Part shown: positions 1 to 8,744 of the stretch, one piece after another
Layout of the letters: each line of letters begins with the position of its first letter
Position numbering within the stretch: position 1 is the stretch's first letter
Assembly (NCBI GenBank): GCA_022571215.1
Contig: JACZYG010000003.1
Span: forward strand, 62,001-126,000
Source of the DNA: Fidelibacterota bacterium
Lineage (GTDB): Bacteria; Fidelibacterota; SORT01
Direction of reading: 5' to 3'
Length of the DNA stretch: 64,000 nucleotides
Notes under the pieces: generated by a model
What the model was told of the DNA's origin: nothing
The model's database searches: none
What the model saw: only the letters and a program-made list of their open reading frames with translations
Translations under genes and position numbers: made by a program

Positions 1-900
1 CATCAACAGTACAGGAATTTGAGAAGCCTCAATTGCTTTGATCGCATCCCAGATCAACTTATACCTTTCATCAAATTCAGCGTCCCATGTCAACGCAATC
101 ACGTTTGGTATATTTCTTGTGTCACGCACACTTACTAAATTCTCCAATGATAATAAGAGATCAGAAATATTGCTTGTCGAATTTGTTCCAAATAATGGCA
201 GATATTTAATGGAAGATTCTGTTGCAACACCATTATCATCCCAGCTGTCCTTCCAACCCGCTGCGCTTACCGTCAGCCAATCCCAATTCTCCTTATATCG
301 TTCAAGCGCATTGTTTTCTCCGATGGTTGATACGTTAATACGCTCCGGACTGTAAGGATAAAAATCAGGTAAGGCGCCCCCGATGATTGAGATTTTCCTG
401 CCCTTTCCATTGTTCATCGGGTCAGATTCACTGGCTCTTTTCAGGTCATTGACAACCTTGATCAATTTGCGGTACAAAGATGTATCAGCTGGGGATGGTT
501 CACTCATCCTGTTGTAAATGGGCACATCTTCATAAATGGTCAGTTCACGATTTTGGCTTGAAATAAGGTTTATAATGCTGTCGTTGGCGGTAACAACAAT
601 TGCATCAATTATCCAAAGAGATTGATAGTCGGTCAGATAGCCTTTATCCTTGTAATTTTTTAGATTTCTCAGGAGTGACCGCTGGCTTAAAGTGGATTTC
701 TCCCGCATCGCTCTTAGTACGGTTATACCCGCAACATTCAGATCAGTAAGATTTTTTGAATAATAGTCTGAATAATCTCTTGAGCTGTTTTCATTGCTAA
801 GAGATATAATATATTTTCCAGTGCTTATATCTTGTGGATACAATCCCGTTGTGGTAAATAGCAATAAGAACAGTATCGTTAAAAGATAGTGTCCCCGCAT
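1..900 (-). CDS. Subtilase (S8)-like secreted protein, C-terminus outside the window; catalytic Asp and His appear absent
   Basis: This frame is open for 300 codons from an ATG at 898-900 to the left edge, so only the N-terminal part is seen. Residues 1-23 form a signal peptide. Residues about 28-120 look like a subtilase propeptide: a stretch with LRAMREKS, SQRSLL, then LWIIDAIVV and a closing IYEDVPI. After this comes a region that follows the start of an S8 catalytic domain (GKGRKISIIGG, then NGVATESSIKYLPLF, then NIPNVIALTWD). The usual DTG aspartate motif reads IGG and the HGTH motif is missing. I infer a secreted pseudo-subtilase. The serine region lies beyond the edge, so the rest of the domain and any sorting domain cannot be judged. 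It follows rimO after a 56-bp gap and may share its transcript. Confidence 0.7.
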   Translation of the reverse strand, partial: MRGHYLLTILFLLLFTTTGLYPQDISTGKYIISLSNENSSRDYSDYYSKNLTDLNVAGITVLRAMREKSTLSQRSLLRNLKNYKDKGYLTDYQSLWIIDAIVVTANDSIINLISSQNRELTIYEDVPIYNRMSEPSPADTSLYRKLIKVVNDLKRASESDPMNNGKGRKISIIGGALPDFYPYSPERINVSTIGENNALERYKENWDWLTVSAAGWKDSWDDNGVATESSIKYLPLFGTNSTSNISDLLLSLENLVSVRDTRNIPNVIALTWDAEFDERYKLIWDAIKAIEASQIPVLLM

Positions 901-956
901 AACATGTTTCTGATTCCATGAAAATGAATTATTCAATATCGGTTATCTTTTATCTT

Positions 957-2273
957 TTAAATCGTTCGGTAGTTTGACAATTCTCCCGTCACATCATAAA
1001 CCGATGACGATGTTATCTTGACATCCACGAAGGAGCCCGGATCAACTTTTTCGTTCAATATGACAATATTATCAACTTCCGGCGCATCCTTATAAGTTCT
1101 TCCGACTGAAACGCCGCTATCCTCCTTATACTCATCTATAAGAACGGAATAAACTTCATTTATCATCTCTTTATTTTGTTGTTCTGATATCTCCTGTTGC
1201 AGTATCATTATCTTGTCCATTCTCTCAATCTTCAATTCTTTTGAAACAGTGTCTTCCATGAATCCGGCTGTCGTAGATTCCTCATGTGAATACGTAAATA
1301 CGCCCAATCTGTCAAATTCAGTTTCCTCAACAAAATCATATAATTCTTGAAATTCATCCTCAGTTTCTTCGGGATATCCCACGATAATTGACGTTCTTAA
1401 AGCAATATCAGGACTGTTTTTTCTTAGGTCTGAGATAATATTTCGAATCATAGCACCGGTAGAACTTCTTTTCATCGATTTGAGGATCCGGTCATTTATG
1501 TGCTGTACCGGCATATCAAGATAATTACATACTTTAGATTGTTCGTTTATCAGTGTGTTTAGCTCATTTGTGATGTGCGCGGGATGCGCGTACATTATTC
1601 TTATCCATTCTATACCGTCTGTTTTGGAAAGTTCATTAATCAGATTATGTATCCTCGGACCCTTTTCGCCATTCGATTTCAGATCCCAACCGTACATTGT
1701 AAGGTCCTGGGAAATAAGTATCAGTTCTTTAATGCCGTTTGCGGCTAACATTTCGGTCTCTTCGAGAAGTGATTCTATGCTTCGGCTCTTCTGTAAGCCG
1801 CGCATATTGGGAATAGCGCAAAAACTGCATTCGTTATCGCAGCCTTCGGCTATTTTGAGATAGGAATAATAATTTCTCGTATCGAGAAGCCGACGCCCGG
1901 GTCTTGCGAAATGCGCTGCTTCTGTTCCGCCTAAATAGGTTAGGATACTCCTGAAGTCTTCGACACCAAAAAACCGATCTACCTCCGGCATCTCTTTTCT
2001 CAACTCGGACTCGTATCGCTGTGAAAGGCATCCGGCGACAAGCAGCTCGGTCGGTCTGCCTTCGGATATGATATTTGCCGCATTCAGAATAGTATCAATC
2101 GATTCTTCACGGGCTTTTTCGATAAAACCGCAGGTATTGATAATTATTACATCGGCGTCAATTTCATTGTCTACTAAATTAAATCCAGCCCGTCGTATTC
2201 CATTTCCCATTACTTCAGAATCGACTTCATTTTTCGGACACCCGAGAGTTACTATTTTAACATTTTTAGGCAT
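957..2273 (-). CDS. rimO: Ribosomal protein S12 methylthiotransferase RimO
   Basis: This is a radical SAM methylthiotransferase, expected to add a methylthio group to a conserved aspartate of ribosomal protein S12. From the chosen ATG the protein has 438 residues, normal for RimO. Cysteines 12, 48 and 82 form the N-terminal (UPF0004) cluster site, and C145-x3-C149-x2-C152 (CDNECSFC) is the radical SAM site. A C-terminal TRAM-like domain follows at about residues 370-438. The frame stays open for 15 codons further upstream, but the ATG at 2271-2273 starts right at the conserved KIVTLGCPKN segment and has an AGGAGG just before it. The start overlaps the ftsY stop by 8 bp, suggesting translational coupling. 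The family also contains MiaB; the length and LGCPKN motif favour RimO. Confidence 0.92.
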   Translation of the reverse strand: MPKNVKIVTLGCPKNEVDSEVMGNGIRRAGFNLVDNEIDADVIIINTCGFIEKAREESIDTILNAANIISEGRPTELLVAGCLSQRYESELRKEMPEVDRFFGVEDFRSILTYLGGTEAAHFARPGRRLLDTRNYYSYLKIAEGCDNECSFCAIPNMRGLQKSRSIESLLEETEMLAANGIKELILISQDLTMYGWDLKSNGEKGPRIHNLINELSKTDGIEWIRIMYAHPAHITNELNTLINEQSKVCNYLDMPVQHINDRILKSMKRSSTGAMIRNIISDLRKNSPDIALRTSIIVGYPEETEDEFQELYDFVEETEFDRLGVFTYSHEESTTAGFMEDTVSKELKIERMDKIMILQQEISEQQNKEMINEVYSVLIDEYKEDSGVSVGRTYKDAPEVDNIVILNEKVDPGSFVDVKITSSSVYDVTGELSNYRTI

Positions 2274-3195
2274 TATCCTCCTCGTAGAATAATGATGAAG
2301 CAAACGCTTCCACTTCAAACGGCTCTAAATCTTCCACTTCTTCACCTATCCCAATATACTTTACAGGGATATCAAGTTCATTATTTATGGAAAGAACGAT
2401 ACCTCCTTTAGCAGTGCCGTCTAATTTTGTTAATACTAATCCCGTCACACCAACAGCCTTTCCGAATTCTTTTGCCTGCAGCAGGGCATTCTGCCCGTTA
2501 TTTGAGTCCAGGGTCAATAATATTTCATGCGGCGCCGCCGGATCTATTTTTTCCATAACGCGGGAAATTTTTTTGAGTTCTTCCATCAAATTCGTTTTTG
2601 TGTGCAATCTTCCCGCGCTGTCAACTATCAATACATCTACACCACGGGCTTTCGCCGCTAATAATGCATCGTGACCAACCGATGCCGGTTCCGCGCCATG
2701 TACGCTTTTTATTATATCTACTCCTGCTCTTTTAGACCATATCTCCAATTGTTCCGCCGCTGCCGCTCTATACGTGTCCGCTGCGGCTATAAGAACATTG
2801 CGCCCGAACCGCGAGTGCATCGCCGCAAGTTTTCCCACAGTAGTGGTCTTACCTGATCCATTCACTCCTACTACCAAAATAACGTGAGGCTTTGAATGTA
2901 GTTCTTTCCCGATTTCATCATCCCACTCGAATACTTTCAATCGTGATTGTACTTCTTTCGCAAGAATTGAATATACTTCATCGCTCGAAATACCTTTTAA
3001 CATTCGTTCTCTTACTGATTCCATAATCTCAGCAGCCATATCAACACCCATATCGGTTTGAATCAGAGCAGCTTCAATTTCCTCTATCTCCTGCTCTCCG
3101 ATCTTCCCTCTATCAGTAATTGAGGAGAGTGTCGAACGCAATTTATTTCTGGTTTTGGATAATCCCGACACAAAACTTTGAAAAATGCTTTTCAT
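2266..3195 (-). CDS. ftsY: Signal recognition particle receptor FtsY
   Basis: SRP-GTPase that docks Ffh-ribosome complexes at the inner membrane. The 309 residues hold an N domain (about 1-95) and a G domain with G1 GVNGSGKTTT (about 110-119), DTYRAAAAEQL, G3 DSAGRLHTK and G4 TKLDGTAKGG. There is no long acidic A domain as in E. coli FtsY; a short N-terminus is common in other phyla, and membrane attachment would rest on the N-terminal helix. The gene abuts the phosphatidyltransferase gene upstream and overlaps rimO downstream. Its partner RNA, an Alu-containing SRP RNA, is at 61896-62167. Ffh is not in the window. Confidence 0.95.
   Translation of the reverse strand: MKSIFQSFVSGLSKTRNKLRSTLSSITDRGKIGEQEIEEIEAALIQTDMGVDMAAEIMESVRERMLKGISSDEVYSILAKEVQSRLKVFEWDDEIGKELHSKPHVILVVGVNGSGKTTTVGKLAAMHSRFGRNVLIAAADTYRAAAAEQLEIWSKRAGVDIIKSVHGAEPASVGHDALLAAKARGVDVLIVDSAGRLHTKTNLMEELKKISRVMEKIDPAAPHEILLTLDSNNGQNALLQAKEFGKAVGVTGLVLTKLDGTAKGGIVLSINNELDIPVKYIGIGEEVEDLEPFEVEAFASSLFYEEDNA
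2275..2283 (-). promoter_or_regulatory. Ribosome binding site of rimO inside the ftsY 3' end
   Basis: On the minus strand GAGGAGGAT lies 1 base before the ATG at 2271-2273, with the AGGAGG core 3 bases from it. This decides the rimO start in favour of this ATG over the in-frame upstream extension, and it sits within the last codons of ftsY. Confidence 0.7.
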
Positions 3196-3732
3196 TTAAT
3201 TTTCAGCCGCTACTTTTTTATACAATATATTGTAATAATCCCTAATGTAAACTATAGTTGAATATACAAGAAACAGAATACTGCTCCATAATCCAAACAT
3301 CTTGACATCGTCCCACTCCATAAACCAGGCGATTATCATTAGCGCTATAAAATTTACCGCAATCTTTCCCGGAACATTTGTTTCCGGCATTGTGCCGCTT
3401 TTTCTTTTTACCCATAAACTAAGATATGACAGGATCAGGTCTCTTGAAATGAGCGATGCAAAATACCAGATTGGAAATTCGCTCTTTATCATTAAATAGA
3501 CGAAAAAAGTTATAATCACAACTTTATCTGATATAGGATCAAGAGCTTTTCCAAAATCGGATACTTGGCCTAATCTCCGTGCTGCAATACCATCCGTAAA
3601 ATCGGTTATGATAATGATAATTAGAAACAGTAACCCTAAAATCTTGTTACCCGAATCAAACAACATTAAAGATGGTATCGTCAGGAATATTCTGCTGACG
3701 CTCAGTAAATTAGCTATATTAAAGTAAGTCAT
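3196..3732 (-). CDS. CDP-alcohol phosphatidyltransferase (PgsA-like)
   Basis: Integral membrane enzyme of phospholipid synthesis; 178 residues with several membrane segments. The signature D-x2-DG-x2-AR-x8-G-x3-D-x3-D is complete at about residues 44-69 (starting DFTDGIAARR and ending LDPISDK). The family transfers a phosphatidyl group from CDP-diacylglycerol to an alcohol such as glycerol 3-phosphate. A second, slightly longer paralogue lies at 58655-59272 next to pgpA and is the better candidate for the main PgsA, so the substrate of this copy is open. Its start overlaps the end of the upstream ABC ATPase gene by 4 bp, and ftsY follows directly. Confidence 0.8.
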   Translation of the reverse strand: MTYFNIANLLSVSRIFLTIPSLMLFDSGNKILGLLFLIIIIITDFTDGIAARRLGQVSDFGKALDPISDKVVIITFFVYLMIKSEFPIWYFASLISRDLILSYLSLWVKRKSGTMPETNVPGKIAVNFIALMIIAWFMEWDDVKMFGLWSSILFLVYSTIVYIRDYYNILYKKVAAEN

Positions 3733-4562
3733 GTAAGGCTATCCGATATCGTTACGCTTATTGAATTATCAAGTATTGTTTTCAATTCATCAACTCTAAT
3801 CACGTTTTCAAAGTTGAAGTCGAAATGGCGATTTAAATATAATTGAGTTTTGATCAGTGGCGGAATTTCCAATCCAAACGACTTCGCTAATTCATCATTG
3901 AAAAAGAATTTACTCAGTGAGCCATCGTATTCAATTCTGCCATCGTCCAATACTACTAACCGTTCACAAGTTTGTGAGATGAACTCCGAGTTTTGAGAGA
4001 TTATCAGCAGTGTCTTACCTTCCTGCTTTAATTTATGAAATATACTGATAAGGTTATCTATTTCTTTTCCGTCAAGTCCCGCAGAAGGTTCGTCAAAGAT
4101 AAAAATATCATAATCATTGCAAAGAAGAGTTGCGATTGCCGCCCTCCTTTTTTCACCGGCGCTTAAATGCTGATGATTTTTATTAGCATATTCGTCGGGA
4201 TTTAAGTTCACTCTTTCTAATGCGCTGTTAGCAAACTCACGGGCATCGTTTTCCGAGATACCTTTCTCAATTAATCCAATAATGATGTCATCATATATTG
4301 TGTTCAGATAAAATTGATTTTCAGGATACTGAAATGTCATCCCTATACTCACTCGATCATCAAATATCTCTATGTTACCTCTGTCCGTTTTAATTAAGCC
4401 GGTAAGAAAACGGGCGAATGTTGTCTTTCCAGCGCCTGATTGCCCCATGATTCCTATTGTTTCGCCTGAATCGATCAGGAAATCCGATATATCAAGATTA
4501 AAATTTCTTCCCGATAGGGAGTTCTCCAAAGAAACTTCGCATCGATTAACTTTAAGGAGCAT
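3729..4562 (-). CDS. ECF/CbiO-type ABC transporter ATPase, second copy (EcfA2-like)
   Basis: ATP-binding subunit of the energy-coupling-factor/cobalt type. Walker A GQSGAGKTT at about residues 40-48, the ECF-typical Q-loop FQYPENQF, signature LSAGEKRR and Walker B IFIFDEPSAGLD are all present, so it should be catalytic. It forms a pair with the gene just upstream (stop and start overlap by one base), as EcfA1/EcfA2 do. No EcfT scaffold and no substrate-binding S component is adjacent; the next gene down is a phosphatidyltransferase. The last 50 residues or so have no recognised motif. The transported vitamin or ion cannot be inferred from this window. Confidence 0.75.
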   Translation of the reverse strand: MLLKVNRCEVSLENSLSGRNFNLDISDFLIDSGETIGIMGQSGAGKTTFARFLTGLIKTDRGNIEIFDDRVSIGMTFQYPENQFYLNTIYDDIIIGLIEKGISENDAREFANSALERVNLNPDEYANKNHQHLSAGEKRRAAIATLLCNDYDIFIFDEPSAGLDGKEIDNLISIFHKLKQEGKTLLIISQNSEFISQTCERLVVLDDGRIEYDGSLSKFFFNDELAKSFGLEIPPLIKTQLYLNRHFDFNFENVIRVDELKTILDNSISVTISDSLT

Positions 4563-5338
4563 TATCCCCTTCCCATAGAATAATTCATCAGCAGCTCATC
4601 CACTATCAGCTGCTTGGGAACAGTGTGACCGGAAATATTCATTTTGGACTCATTTTTCAGTAGCTCGGATGGAATGCCGCTGTCGTGGATATTACCTTCA
4701 TTTAATATCAGAAGTCTATCTGCATACAGAGATTCTATAGGAAATTGAGTGATAAACAAAACTCCACCGCCATCTAACGCGAATTTCTTGAGGAGTTCCA
4801 GCACTGATTTTCTTGACTCGTAATCTAAATAGGTCGTGACTTCATCGCAGATAATATAATTAGGATTAAGCGCCCAAACGCCTGCAAGAGCTATTTTCTG
4901 TTGTTCACCGCCTGACAGTTGTCTAGGATGTTTCTTACTGAATTCATGCAATCCAAAAAGGGACAACGCCTCATCAACTCTTTCTCTTATTTCTAAAGGA
5001 GGAATTCCATAATTCTCCAAAGAGAATGCGATATCTGATTCCACGCTGCCCGAAACTATGTGCTCTGATGGATTTTGAAAGAGTACGGCAATTTTCTTTT
5101 TAGCCGTAAGGCGTTCTTCCGAATCAGTAATATTAAAATTATCAACACTGATCGTGCCGCTTTCAGGCGCGTATACTCCGTTCAGTAACATTGCCAATGT
5201 TGATTTTCCGGAACCGTTTGAACCGATAAGAGCCACAAATTCTCCTTTTTCAATCTCAAAACTTACATCGTTTATAACTCTTTGGCTGTTTGCTCCAAGA
5301 TCCTTATAGCTGAAACACAGTTCGGAAACGGATATCAT
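4562..5338 (-). CDS. ECF/CbiO-type ABC transporter ATPase, first copy (EcfA1-like)
   Basis: ABC ATPase of 258 residues with Walker A GSNGSGKST (about 39-47), Q-loop VLFQNPSEHIV, signature LSGGEQQK and Walker B NYIICDEVTTYLD. The FQNP segment and the close pairing with another ATPase gene mark it as an EcfA1-like subunit that would heterodimerise with the product of 3729-4562. In Walker B the family-typical EPT is EVT here; the catalytic glutamate is kept. The gene start overlaps the waaA stop by 4 bp, so it belongs to the envelope-biogenesis operon. Confidence 0.75.
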   Translation of the reverse strand: MISVSELCFSYKDLGANSQRVINDVSFEIEKGEFVALIGSNGSGKSTLAMLLNGVYAPESGTISVDNFNITDSEERLTAKKKIAVLFQNPSEHIVSGSVESDIAFSLENYGIPPLEIRERVDEALSLFGLHEFSKKHPRQLSGGEQQKIALAGVWALNPNYIICDEVTTYLDYESRKSVLELLKKFALDGGGVLFITQFPIESLYADRLLILNEGNIHDSGIPSELLKNESKMNISGHTVPKQLIVDELLMNYSMGRG

Positions 5339-6624
5339 TTCAGTATCATCTCTATTTCTCTGACGGTATTTTCCGTCGCGCCGCTATGATCGATGATGAC
5401 TTTACGTGCCGAATTTCCTGCTTCGGCGCGAAGATTATTATCTTGCAATAATTCGGTCAAAACCTCACCAAACATATTACCGGTCTTTACGATGAATCCT
5501 CCTCCAAATTCGTTTAGGTATTTGGCGGTAACTGAATTCTTCAATTTAGGTCCGTAGACAACAGGAATACCATATACGGCAGGTTCCATTACGTTATGCA
5601 CTCCGGGACCGAATCCTCCACCCAAATAGGCTATATGCGCGAATTTATAAAGTCCTACCAAATGACCTACACTATCAACAATTATCGCTCTGCATTCAGA
5701 TTTGTTTTCCTCAAGGGCTGAGTACTTCACCGTACCGAAATTCTTCGTTTCCAGTTGGGATATGATCTGATCTAAAAATTTTATCTCCGGATCGTGTGGA
5801 ACAAATATAACAAGCAATTTTGGATTTAAGTCTAACACCTTTAAGAGTGAGTCAAAGATAACAGTCGTATCAGACTTCCAAATACTGCCCAATATGAGGA
5901 CAATTTTACCTTTGGATAAAAGTGATAATTCGGACTCAAAAGGCACCGTCTCTCCCCTACGTTCGATCACTTGATCATAACGAGTATTTCCAAGCACTTT
6001 AATAGCGTCTCTTCTTACGCCCATATGGATAAACCTTTCAGTGTCATCTTCCGTAACACTCAACACTTTATCTATCTTCGAGTATATTTCTTTTTGCCAA
6101 AATGAAATGATCGGTTTCAGCCGGTGAGAACCTTCTCTCAACCGAGCAGAAATGATGAATATAGGTAACTTCGCCTGGTGCGTATATCGAATAAAATTAG
6201 GCCAAACATCATAACCGGCTAATATCAGGATATCAGCGTTTATCTTTTGAATAAATTTTTTCATGGAACTTGGATAATCGAATGGCAGATAAGCTTTAAA
6301 ATCTATATTTTTGTGTTCCACCGCGTTAAATCCTGAAGGTGAAAAAAAGGTAAGTACAATCTTAATATCCCCGTCGTTTTCCTTTAATTTATCGATTATC
6401 GGTTTGGCTTGTTCGTATTCGCCAAGAGATGCGCAGTGAATCCAAACTACTTTCTCTTTAGAGAATTCGTAATTATTTAACAGCGCTTTCATCTTTCTTC
6501 TACCGGAGAGACTCTCCCTTATTTTTTTGTTAAAAGGTGACAAAATATTGAATGCTAACAAGCTGATTGGAATAAAGAGATACGAATAGAGTAGGAAAAT
6601 CAATTGTACAAAGAACTTTCTCAT
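5335..6624 (-). CDS. waaA: 3-deoxy-D-manno-octulosonic acid (KDO) transferase WaaA/KdtA
   Basis: Inner-membrane glycosyltransferase that adds KDO from CMP-KDO to lipid A, the first step of LPS core assembly. The 429 residues start with a membrane helix (about 6-28). VVWIHCASLGEYEQ carries the conserved SxGE motif whose glutamate is the proposed catalytic base. The C-terminal half has the GT-B nucleotide-sugar fold with LILGSIW, a GGGF segment and HNVMEPAVYGIPVVYGP. It shows that the organism makes KDO-containing lipopolysaccharide. It overlaps the preceding GT9 gene and the following ATPase gene by 4 bp each. Confidence 0.9.
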   Translation of the reverse strand: MRKFFVQLIFLLYSYLFIPISLLAFNILSPFNKKIRESLSGRRKMKALLNNYEFSKEKVVWIHCASLGEYEQAKPIIDKLKENDGDIKIVLTFFSPSGFNAVEHKNIDFKAYLPFDYPSSMKKFIQKINADILILAGYDVWPNFIRYTHQAKLPIFIISARLREGSHRLKPIISFWQKEIYSKIDKVLSVTEDDTERFIHMGVRRDAIKVLGNTRYDQVIERRGETVPFESELSLLSKGKIVLILGSIWKSDTTVIFDSLLKVLDLNPKLLVIFVPHDPEIKFLDQIISQLETKNFGTVKYSALEENKSECRAIIVDSVGHLVGLYKFAHIAYLGGGFGPGVHNVMEPAVYGIPVVYGPKLKNSVTAKYLNEFGGGFIVKTGNMFGEVLTELLQDNNLRAEAGNSARKVIIDHSGATENTVREIEMILK

Positions 6625-7640
6625 CTCTTGTCTGCCATCAGATTAATAATAGAATTATAAGCAAGCTCAGGGGAAAGTTCCTGCATGCACTTGAAATGTC
6701 CCTTAGGACAATTCTGTCTGCCGACATGAGAACATGGTCTGCAATTCAGATCTTTATTTTCCAAGACCCGGTATTTATCACTGTATGGGTAAAAGCCCAA
6801 CTCCTCAGTAGTGGAGCCAAAGAACGCCAATACGGGTTTTTTCTGAGACACGGCAATATGCATCATTCCCGTATCATTCGTTACTACGGCATCCGAAGCA
6901 TTAATGATGGCTGCTGTCTCGAGTATGGTATAGCTGCCTGAAAGATCATGAACGTCGTTATTCATGCTTTTTCTAATTTCTCCGCAAATCTCCCTGTCTG
7001 CCTTTGAACCGATCAAAAACAGTTCCGCATTGTCATTCTCGATGAGTTTGTCTGCTAATTTCGCAAAATACTCCGGCAGCCACCTCTTTGTGAAATAACC
7101 TGCTCCCGGAGCCATAACAATAATATTTTTTCTCCCCAAAACATTCGTTAATTCCTTTGGTATCTTACCGTCGTGAAGCAGCTCGGTTCCCAAACCGTCA
7201 TCAACCAGATTACAGCTGTTTGCCGCTTCAAAATACCGTTGCGTAACAGGAATAATTTTCTTAAATAAATTTATACCAAACTTTACCAAGACAAATCGCT
7301 TAAATATTTTTTTATTCAGCTTCCCTAATTGAACTCTCCCCAACCATATCGTCATCAGGATCGATCTTATACTTCGATGAAGATCCAATATGGAAGTATA
7401 TTCGTAGCTTTTAATTTTTTTTCGCCATCTAAATATTTCTTTCAATCCATTTCCGGGATCAATCGTATATACATTATCTATATGCGGATTATTCAGAAGC
7501 AACTCTGAGAATTCCTCTTTTACCAAATAGTCTATCAGCGAATTCGGATAAGCTTTTCGTAAAGCTCTAACAAGCGGAGTAGTTAATATTATATCGCCGA
7601 TAGAGCTTAATCGTATAATCAAGAAGCGATTGGAATTCAT
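6621..7640 (-). CDS. Glycosyltransferase family 9 (ADP-heptose:LPS heptosyltransferase-like)
   Basis: Predicted LPS-core glycosyltransferase of 339 residues with the GT-B fold. The N-terminus FLIIRLSSIGDIILTTPLVRALR is typical of GT9. The nucleotide-binding half has APGAGYFTKRW and NDTGMMHIAVSQKKPVLAFFG, and the C-terminus carries a cysteine cluster (LNCRPCSHVGRQNCP then FKCM) seen in many heptosyltransferases. Position directly upstream of waaA supports a core-assembly role. Two further GT9 genes lie at 20128-21231 and 21277-22338. Which step each performs (WaaC, WaaF or WaaQ-like) cannot be told from motifs. Confidence 0.85.
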   Translation of the reverse strand: MNSNRFLIIRLSSIGDIILTTPLVRALRKAYPNSLIDYLVKEEFSELLLNNPHIDNVYTIDPGNGLKEIFRWRKKIKSYEYTSILDLHRSIRSILMTIWLGRVQLGKLNKKIFKRFVLVKFGINLFKKIIPVTQRYFEAANSCNLVDDGLGTELLHDGKIPKELTNVLGRKNIIVMAPGAGYFTKRWLPEYFAKLADKLIENDNAELFLIGSKADREICGEIRKSMNNDVHDLSGSYTILETAAIINASDAVVTNDTGMMHIAVSQKKPVLAFFGSTTEELGFYPYSDKYRVLENKDLNCRPCSHVGRQNCPKGHFKCMQELSPELAYNSIINLMADKR

Positions 7641-7682
7641 AAAAGTGCTCTAAATCAAATGTAGGTGTACTGATAAAATAGA

Positions 7683-8684
7683 CTATTTAGTTCTTTCGAT
7701 GTTGAACTGTACGAAGTTTATTAGCGCGTCCTTGTTGAAATCACCATTTAACACAGACAGGGAATCAATAGCTTGTTGACTATGATATAATAATTTTTCC
7801 TCGGTGTAGGCTAATCCGCCGTTATCCTTAACAAATTTCAGTATATCTTTATATTCTTTTCTTCTTCTATTTAATCTCAATTTCTTAACCATACTACCGA
7901 CTCTTCTGTTTCTGTTCGAGAGTGAATGGATAACCGGCAGAGTCATCAAATTTTCTTTTACATCGCCTCCTACGGGTTTGCCGGTAAATATTTTTTTCTC
8001 CGTGAAATCAAACAGGTCATCTTTCAGCTGAAACGCAATCCCCAAATGCTCCCCGTATTGGGCCATAGCTTCCCGGTGTTCGACCGATTTGGTTGTGGTT
8101 AATGTTCCCATTTCGCATGATGCTGAGAAGAGGCTTGCTGTTTTGTCACTTATCATTCTGAAATACGTTTCTTCATCCATTCCATTTGACCGATTCTTTT
8201 CCATCTGGAGAAGTTCTCCCTTACTCATCCGTTCCGCTGTTTTGGATAAAACATCCAAAGCATCGTAATTTCTCAGTCTAACTAAATTACTCAATGCCCG
8301 GCTGAAAAGAAAATCGCCCATTAAAACGGATATTTTATTCTTCCAGATAGAATGTACTGCGGGGATCCCCCTTCTTTGTTCGGCTCTGTCTACCACATCA
8401 TCATGAATCAAAGTGGCGGCATGTAAGAGCTCTACCAGTACGGCGGAAGAAATCGTATCTTTATTCGGGTTACCGAATAATTTGGCGGATAAAAGAATTA
8501 GTATCGGACGGAGCATTTTCCCGTAACGGGAGGTCATATATCCGGAAATTCTATTTATCAAGAATACGTCGGTTTTCATGGACTTTCTGTATGATATTTT
8601 GAACTCTTTCAAGTCCAAGGATATTGATTCCGATATACTTTTAAGGTTGATTTTTTGTGACTTTAGAGAGAGAGAGATGTCCAC
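7683..8684 (-). CDS. Trans polyprenyl diphosphate synthase (IspB/HepT-like)
   Basis: Condenses isopentenyl diphosphate onto an allylic primer to make a long all-trans isoprenoid chain, usually the side chain of menaquinone or ubiquinone. Both aspartate-rich motifs are intact: LIHDDVVDRAEQRRG (about residue 92 on) and LKDDLFDF. The 333-residue length fits the long-chain class. It sits 60 bp after tatC and 42 bp before the GT9 gene. Chain length cannot be read from the sequence. A geranylgeranyl-reductase-like enzyme that could act on such chains is at 31459-32637. Confidence 0.88.
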   Translation of the reverse strand: MDISLSLKSQKINLKSISESISLDLKEFKISYRKSMKTDVFLINRISGYMTSRYGKMLRPILILLSAKLFGNPNKDTISSAVLVELLHAATLIHDDVVDRAEQRRGIPAVHSIWKNKISVLMGDFLFSRALSNLVRLRNYDALDVLSKTAERMSKGELLQMEKNRSNGMDEETYFRMISDKTASLFSASCEMGTLTTTKSVEHREAMAQYGEHLGIAFQLKDDLFDFTEKKIFTGKPVGGDVKENLMTLPVIHSLSNRNRRVGSMVKKLRLNRRRKEYKDILKFVKDNGGLAYTEEKLLYHSQQAIDSLSVLNGDFNKDALINFVQFNIERTK

Positions 8685-8744
8685 TATTCTTTACCTATGG
8701 TACGCATAATAATTATACAAAACTACAGTGATAGCGTTTCAAGG

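Noticed and set aside
38-355. Plus-strand open frame of 105 codons at the left edge
   Set aside because: It lies opposite the 300-codon subtilase-like frame on the minus strand, which has a signal peptide and family resemblance.
2274-2318. Upstream extension of rimO by 15 codons
   Set aside because: It lies within ftsY, lacks family similarity, and a strong ribosome site precedes the internal ATG.
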